From an uncultured Sediminibacterium sp. (GTDB lineage Bacteria > Bacteroidota > Bacteroidia > Chitinophagales > Chitinophagaceae), in the NCBI GenBank assembly GCA_937907555.1, contig CALEST010000397.1, positions 1 through 9,972 of the forward strand: a DNA stretch of 9,972 nt, written 5' to 3'. Within the stretch, counting starts at the first letter, position 1. Every line of letters starts with the position of its first letter. The notes beneath the pieces are model-generated. The model did no database searches, was not told where the DNA came from, and saw nothing but the letters and a program-made list of their open reading frames with translations. Of the stretch, positions 6,009-9,972 are shown one piece after another. The translations under genes were made by a program, and so were the position numbers.

Positions 6009-7508
6009 TCAGCTTGATTTTTTAAGTAGTTTTTTGAATTCCTTTTCTTCTGCCCAAATTACCAGCCAGGCAAACAGGCCAATGAAAATAAATCCTGTGA
6101 ATATGCCCAGCCATAGCTGAGGAATAAAATAGAGGATGGCTTTTTGAATGCCGTACATAAGTAGAACCACCACCAGATAAGCTATGATTTTTTTGGTTGC
6201 GTAAGGAACCGGATAATACTTTTGACCCAGGTAATAGCTAACCAGCATCATGAACAAATAGCAAATAAAAGTAGCAATGGCAGCTCCTAAATAATGCAGG
6301 CTGGGGATTAAGATTATATTCAATGCAATGGTAATTACTGCACCGCCAACAGTGATGAGTGCACCGTAATTATTTCTGTCAGTGAGTTTGTACCAGATAC
6401 TCAGGTTATAATAGATCCCTAGAAATATATTACCCAGTGCGAGTAAGGGAACAATCTGTAATCCCTGCGTCCACAAGGGTTTATCAATGGCCACAAAAAA
6501 CCATTCAAATACTTCAATGAACAAGCTAATGAACAACAGCATGAAGCTGCAGGCAATTACAAAAAACTTCATTACGCGGGCATAGGTTTTTTGTGCATTC
6601 TCTTCTCCTTTCTGTTTAAAGAAGAAGGGCTCAGCCGCCATTCTGAATGCCTGAATCATAATGGTTATTAAAACCGCCAGCCGATAAATATTGCCGAATA
6701 CGCCCAGCTCGTGTTTGGCTTCTTCAACCGGCAGGTCTACAACGTGCTGATAAATCAGTCTGCTGAGCATATCGTTTACCATGCCACCCATCCCTACAAT
6801 AATCAATGGATAACTATAGTTCAGTACTTTTTTCAAAACATCAATGTGGAAGTTCCATTTGATTTTTCTAAACTCAGTAAAGAGTAACAGAAAAGTGAGT
6901 ATGCTGCCCGCAAGATTGCCAATCAGATAATAGCCGATCCCAATATGCTGTTCAGTAAAAAAACGAAGCGCAGATGCAGGATTGGATTGTACATATTGGG
7001 GTATCCATCCTATAAAAACAAGTACCGTAATAAAATTGATGAGCACACTGGATAGTCTGACTGCAGCGTATTTACGCGGTCTGTTTTCCTGTCTCAGTCT
7101 GGCAAAGGCCAATGTGCTGATGGTGTCAAAAAATAAAATACCAATCATCCAGTTGATGAATGCAGGCTTTGCTTCCAGGTTGGCCCAGTACATTAACGGT
7201 TCTCTGCTTAGCCATAGAACAGTGGTAAACAGCAGGGTACTACCCAGTAGGGAAATGGATAAAGTACTGTAAAGCCGATTGGGATCTTCTTCTTTAATAA
7301 ATCTGAAATAGGCGGTTTCCAATCCGTAAGTGAATAACACGTTCAGAAATGGAATGATTGCATAGATCTGCGTTAAATCTGCAGTGGTAGCGGGTTGTGC
7401 AAAAAACAGCGGAAGAGACAGGTTCATCAGGTACCCTAAAAACCGACTGGCTATAGTGGGTACACCATACCAGATTGTTTGACTTGCCAATTTTTTTATC
7501 TCGCTCAA
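6009..7508 (-). CDS. Polysaccharide biosynthesis / lipid-linked oligosaccharide flippase-like membrane protein
   Basis: The 499-residue protein is almost wholly hydrophobic, with roughly 12-14 membrane segments and short charged loops, and fits the Wzx/RfbX branch of the MOP (MATE-like) exporter superfamily. The N-terminus, IKKLASQTIWYGVPTIASRFLGYLMNLSLPLFF, is the usual first helix of such proteins in Bacteroidota; an arginine-rich cytoplasmic loop (ARLRQENRPRKYAAVR) follows the fourth segment or so. Such proteins move lipid-linked sugars across the inner membrane for surface polysaccharide or glycan assembly. No glycosyltransferase or other polysaccharide gene is in the window, so the substrate is unknown. 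The start is TTG at 7508: an in-frame TAG lies four codons upstream and the next methionine would delete the first helix. A -7 box lies 17 bases upstream. Confidence 0.85.
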   Translation of the reverse strand: MSEIKKLASQTIWYGVPTIASRFLGYLMNLSLPLFFAQPATTADLTQIYAIIPFLNVLFTYGLETAYFRFIKEEDPNRLYSTLSISLLGSTLLFTTVLWLSREPLMYWANLEAKPAFINWMIGILFFDTISTLAFARLRQENRPRKYAAVRLSSVLINFITVLVFIGWIPQYVQSNPASALRFFTEQHIGIGYYLIGNLAGSILTFLLLFTEFRKIKWNFHIDVLKKVLNYSYPLIIVGMGGMVNDMLSRLIYQHVVDLPVEEAKHELGVFGNIYRLAVLITIMIQAFRMAAEPFFFKQKGEENAQKTYARVMKFFVIACSFMLLFISLFIEVFEWFFVAIDKPLWTQGLQIVPLLALGNIFLGIYYNLSIWYKLTDRNNYGALITVGGAVITIALNIILIPSLHYLGAAIATFICYLFMMLVSYYLGQKYYPVPYATKKIIAYLVVVLLMYGIQKAILYFIPQLWLGIFTGFIFIGLFAWLVIWAEEKEFKKLLKKSS

Positions 7509-7525
7509 TGGAATTATCTATTGCT

Positions 7526-7533
7526 CAAAAATA
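7526..7533 (-). promoter_or_regulatory. -7 promoter element for the flippase-like gene
   Basis: The minus strand reads TATTTTTG, an exact TAnnTTTG match, in the 36-base gap after the di-haem enzyme gene and 17 bases before the TTG start. It suggests separate transcription with a leader of only about 10 nt. No clear -33 box is seen. Confidence 0.5.
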
Positions 7534-7544
7534 GGGTATTGTTA

Positions 7545-8618
7545 TCAGTTGTGCAGGTCTAAGGGTTGTGTTGCTGAGGGGCTGGTTCCTGGTGCTGCAA
7601 AACGGGGATTCTGCAGAAAAACAGAATCGGTAAGGGTTTGCAGGAATGCTTTTAGTTGTCCTATTTCATAGTTGCTGAGTGGAAGTTTATTTTTCAATAA
7701 AGCATCTGTGTTGCCCATCACTTGCATATTGTTACGATAATGTTCAAATACATTGCTCAAAGAAAAAAATCTTCCGTCGTGACCATAGGGAAATGTTACC
7801 ATTACATTGCGCAGACTGGGCACTTTGAATTTTAGTGAATCAGCAGGATCCTGTGTAATGGTCATTCTGCCCATATCCTGTAAGAAGGGTTCCAGGGGCA
7901 TGCCAGTATTTCTATAACTGAAATCGGTAAACAGTGGTTCTGTATGACAACTGCTGCATTTACTTTTAAAAATGGCATAACCCAGTTTCTCCGGTAAATT
8001 AAAACTATCTGCGCCCTGCATCACTCTGTCGTATTTGCTGTTGCTGCTTACCATGGTTAAGAGAAACTGACTCAATGCTTTTCCGAGTCGTTGGGTATTG
8101 ATGGTTGGGTCGCCAAATGCTGCTTTAAATAATCGTGGATAGGTTTTGCTTTTCTTAAGCTTACTGATAATATTTTCAATACTTTCTCCCATTTCATTAT
8201 GAGCCGTCAGCGGTGCCAGTGGCTGAAGGTCCAGGTGATTGATGCCACCATCCCACATGAATGATTTCTGCCAGGCCAGGTTAAAGAGACCGGGAGCATT
8301 ACGGGTAGTTAAGCTATTGTCGAGTCCATGACTCAAAGGGTGATCATAGTTGTTGAATGCACCAAATTGCTGATGGCAGGTTCCGCAGGAAATGCTGCCA
8401 TCTCTGCTGAGTTGTTGTTCATAAAACAGCTGTCTGCCCAGTTCAATTCCCTCGGCCGTTAAAGGATTTTTTGAGAAATCATACAGGGGTTTCGGCCAGC
8501 CCTTTGGAACAATCAAAGGCTGTTGCTTAGGCAAGCCTTTTCTTTCCGGCTGCTCCATAAAGCCCAGCGCTGAAAGAACAAACACCACTAAGAATAATAT
8601 GATACCGGCCTTCTTCAT
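7545..8618 (-). CDS. MauG/MbnH-type di-haem cytochrome c enzyme
   Basis: This is a periplasmic protein of the bacterial cytochrome c peroxidase/MauG superfamily, 357 residues from the ATG at 8618. A hydrophobic export signal covers residues 5-20. Two haem c sites are present: CGTCH (78-82) and CSSCH (221-225). Other family marks are MWDGG (121-125), VPSLRNV (266-272) and GHDGRF (279-284). Fourteen residues after His280 comes Tyr294, at the place where classical peroxidases have a methionine haem ligand and MauG has a tyrosine. This favours an oxidase that modifies a protein over a peroxide scavenger. The gene overlaps the MbnP-like gene by one base (TGATG), so translation is coupled; the partner is its likely substrate. 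A TTG just before (8621) is a less likely start. A bacterial peroxidase remains possible. Confidence 0.9.
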   Translation of the reverse strand: MKKAGIILFLVVFVLSALGFMEQPERKGLPKQQPLIVPKGWPKPLYDFSKNPLTAEGIELGRQLFYEQQLSRDGSISCGTCHQQFGAFNNYDHPLSHGLDNSLTTRNAPGLFNLAWQKSFMWDGGINHLDLQPLAPLTAHNEMGESIENIISKLKKSKTYPRLFKAAFGDPTINTQRLGKALSQFLLTMVSSNSKYDRVMQGADSFNLPEKLGYAIFKSKCSSCHTEPLFTDFSYRNTGMPLEPFLQDMGRMTITQDPADSLKFKVPSLRNVMVTFPYGHDGRFFSLSNVFEHYRNNMQVMGNTDALLKNKLPLSNYEIGQLKAFLQTLTDSVFLQNPRFAAPGTSPSATQPLDLHN

Positions 8619-9349
8619 CAATATAAAATTAGTTGAAATAGCTGCTGATAATTATCTGCCAGTTGCATGGCCAGCTTCCCTGCATTGTGACAGTTGGGTG
8701 TTTGCGCAATACTGATGGTATGCTTTCCTTGGAACCATTTGGATAAATCAGTTTGTATATATAGTGGGTTCTTTGCATGGTTATCCGAGCCAGTGGTTTC
8801 GGGCAGATGGAGTGTGATGGTTCTGACTGCATTATACGGCGATTCAAATCCCCCCACATCATAACTGAAACGTTTACCAGCCGTGTTGGCTGAGGGCGAA
8901 GTACCCTGCATTCTGGCCATAATATATCCTGTTCTCCAGGTCCAGAACATGCCTCTCGCCGGATCTAACACACCTGTTTGAATACCTGTTGTGTTTTTAA
9001 TGCTGTCTACACCCAACGTAAAAATAAGTTGAGTAGCACGAGCTGGAACGGTAAATGGAAGTTTCAGGCTCTTGGGTTCGCTCAGGTCTATTAAATAATG
9101 GGCATTGCTTAAGATAACTGTATCGGTCTGTCCTTTTTTATTTTGTTGGTTAATGATTGCTTTCCATCCTGATGTATAAAAAAGGCACTTATTGATTTGT
9201 ACATTTTCGCCTGCAAAATTGGTATAAATACTGTCCGGATTCCATCTTGCTGTACCATACAGGGGATTGAATTCAATGCTGTGCTGTGCTTTTACAGCCA
9301 TTGCGGCAAACAATACTCCAAACAGGAAAATTGCTTTGTATGCAGGCAT
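8618..9349 (-). CDS. MbnP-like exported protein, probable copper-binding partner of the di-haem enzyme
   Basis: The protein has 243 residues from the ATG at 9349, with a signal peptide ending near VKA-Q (residue 21/22). It resembles the MbnP family (relatives of methanotroph MbnP and CorA). Family features seen are an N-terminal HSIEFNPLYG strand, NAHYLIDLS (82-90), LIFTLGVDS (108-116), the hallmark GMFWTWRTGYIMARMQG (133-149) and YDVGGF (163-168). Tryptophans are at 36, 62, 136, 138 and 205, histidines at 23, 84, 181, 191, 210 and 221. In characterised members, a tryptophan is oxidised to kynurenine by the partner di-haem enzyme and helps bind copper; which tryptophan applies here cannot be read from the sequence. 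As I recall, relatives often have His where Asp164 stands. A TTG three codons upstream is not preferred. It is the first gene of a two-gene operon. Confidence 0.82.
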   Translation of the reverse strand: MPAYKAIFLFGVLFAAMAVKAQHSIEFNPLYGTARWNPDSIYTNFAGENVQINKCLFYTSGWKAIINQQNKKGQTDTVILSNAHYLIDLSEPKSLKLPFTVPARATQLIFTLGVDSIKNTTGIQTGVLDPARGMFWTWRTGYIMARMQGTSPSANTAGKRFSYDVGGFESPYNAVRTITLHLPETTGSDNHAKNPLYIQTDLSKWFQGKHTISIAQTPNCHNAGKLAMQLADNYQQLFQLILY

Positions 9350-9416
9350 TCTATTCAAGGGTTTCTGTTTTGAATGTTTATCTTAGTTCTTTCAAATTTC
9401 GGTTAAATTTCTTTCT
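9350..9416. promoter_or_regulatory. Divergent intergenic region between the MbnP-like gene and dtd
   Basis: These 67 bases must hold promoters for both divergent genes, yet no full TAnnTTTG box is seen on either strand. The nearest candidate on the plus strand is TAAATTTC (9404-9411), with one mismatch. AAATTTC is repeated at 9394-9400 and 9405-9411, 11 bases apart, about one helical turn, which could be a regulator site. Confidence 0.4.
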
Positions 9417-9869
9417 ATGCGATTAGTAATTCAAAGAGTTTCAAGTGCATCGGTAACCATTGAAGAAAAACTGAATGGGGCAATAGGTAAGGGATTAATG
9501 GTTTTGGTGGGGATTGAAGACGCCGATACGCAGGAAGACATTGAATGGCTGGCAGGCAAACTGGTGAACCTGCGGATTTTTAACGATGAAGCCGGTGTAA
9601 TGAATTGTTCCATTAAAGAAGTAAATGGAGATATTTTACTGGTTAGTCAGTTTACCCTGCATGCCAGTACCAAAAAAGGCAACCGTCCTTCTTATATCAA
9701 AGCTTCCAAGCCACCCATTGCGGTTCCCTTATATGAAGCAATGATTAGCGCTATAGAGACCCAGCTGGGTAAAAAAATTCAGACGGGTATTTTTGGAGCG
9801 GATATGAAAGTTGCCCTGGTGAACGATGGGCCCGTAACCATTTTAATGGATTCAAAAAACAAGGAATAA
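9417..9869 (+). CDS. dtd: D-aminoacyl-tRNA deacylase
   Basis: Dtd removes D-amino acids (such as D-Tyr) and glycine wrongly attached to tRNA, protecting translation. The 150-residue protein is of normal family length and carries both signature segments: SQFTL (77-81), whose Gln78 region forms the active site with the partner subunit of the dimer, and NDGPVT (136-141) with the cis-Gly-Pro dipeptide that excludes L-amino acids. TKKGNRPSY (85-93) is also conserved. The N-terminus MRLVIQRVSSASV is the usual start and leaves no doubt about ATG at 9417. The stop TAA overlaps the next ATG by one base (TAATG), so it is translationally coupled to the pyrophosphohydrolase gene. Confidence 0.96.
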   Translation: MRLVIQRVSSASVTIEEKLNGAIGKGLMVLVGIEDADTQEDIEWLAGKLVNLRIFNDEAGVMNCSIKEVNGDILLVSQFTLHASTKKGNRPSYIKASKPPIAVPLYEAMISAIETQLGKKIQTGIFGADMKVALVNDGPVTILMDSKNKE

Positions 9870-9972
9870 TGACAATAGAAGCGGCACAGCAACAAGTAGA
9901 CCAATGGATAAAAACCGTTGGGGTGCGTTATTTTAATGAATTAACCAACCTGGGTATTCTGATGGAAGAAGT
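9869..9972 (+). CDS. MazG-like nucleotide pyrophosphohydrolase (3' partial)
   Basis: The first 34 codons are visible before the window ends. The protein begins MTIEAAQQQVDQWIKTVGVR and continues YFNELTNLGILMEEV, matching the N-terminus of small MazG-type NTP pyrophosphohydrolases, in which the EEV stretch normally continues as EEVGE and gives the first magnesium-binding glutamates. Such enzymes hydrolyse non-canonical or excess nucleoside triphosphates to monophosphates. The gene starts on the last base of the dtd stop codon, so both are one operon. The catalytic second helix pair is outside the window, which limits certainty. Confidence 0.8.
   Translation, partial: MTIEAAQQQVDQWIKTVGVRYFNELTNLGILMEE

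Noticed and set aside
8619..8621. TTG start for the di-haem enzyme
   Set aside because: The next codon is ATG and overlaps the TGA of the upstream gene in a classical TGATG junction.
9356..9358. TTG start for the MbnP-like protein
   Set aside because: ATG three codons later leaves a complete signal peptide and is the more usual initiator.
1..9972. CRISPR array, insertion sequence, prophage or attachment site
   Set aside because: No spaced repeat series, transposase, integrase or terminal repeats with target duplication could be seen on either strand.

Overview
The window looks like chromosomal DNA of a member of the Bacteroidota, probably Chitinophagaceae or a near relative. This is judged from protein style and from the promoters: several genes are preceded by a TAnnTTTG -7 box typical of this phylum, Shine-Dalgarno sequences are essentially absent, and TTG or GTG starts occur. 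No phage, insertion sequence, CRISPR array or integration site is visible. Almost everything between 306 and 9349 lies on the minus strand; only the two ends are plus-strand.

Layout. Positions 1-261 are the 3' end of an unrecognised plus-strand gene, which meets the minus-strand trigger factor gene tig at a shared bidirectional terminator (262-286). Upstream of tig are a tRNA-Leu(UAG) gene with its own promoter and terminator, a small cytoplasmic histidine kinase with a GC-rich block just before its start, an exported beta-lactamase-fold serine hydrolase, and an RhlE-type DEAD-box RNA helicase. The helicase has a good promoter, a leader of about 108 nt and several inverted repeats. Next come a free methionine-R-sulfoxide reductase (msrC), whose promoter sits so close to the start codon that the mRNA may be leaderless, and a 12-14-TM polysaccharide flippase-like protein with a TTG start.

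The most interesting locus is 7545-9349: a MauG-type di-haem c enzyme and an MbnP-like exported protein, whose genes overlap at TGATG and are clearly co-translated. In the characterised MbnP/MbnH and CorA/CorB pairs of methanotrophs, the di-haem enzyme oxidises a tryptophan of its partner to kynurenine, which helps make a copper site. Finding the pair here, with no methanobactin genes in view, suggests a periplasmic copper-protein maturation system in a heterotrophic Bacteroidota. Divergent from it, dtd (D-aminoacyl-tRNA deacylase) overlaps a MazG-like nucleotide pyrophosphohydrolase gene cut by the window end; both are 'house-cleaning' enzymes.

Most of the window is core or conserved-accessory. 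Protein translation and RNA handling (tig, tRNA, helicase, dtd), oxidative repair (msrC), envelope functions (flippase, serine hydrolase) and the copper-protein pair are arranged mostly as single-gene units with individual promoters. No stretch longer than about 210 bases lacks a gene; the longest is 5243-5448 and holds the helicase leader and promoter.
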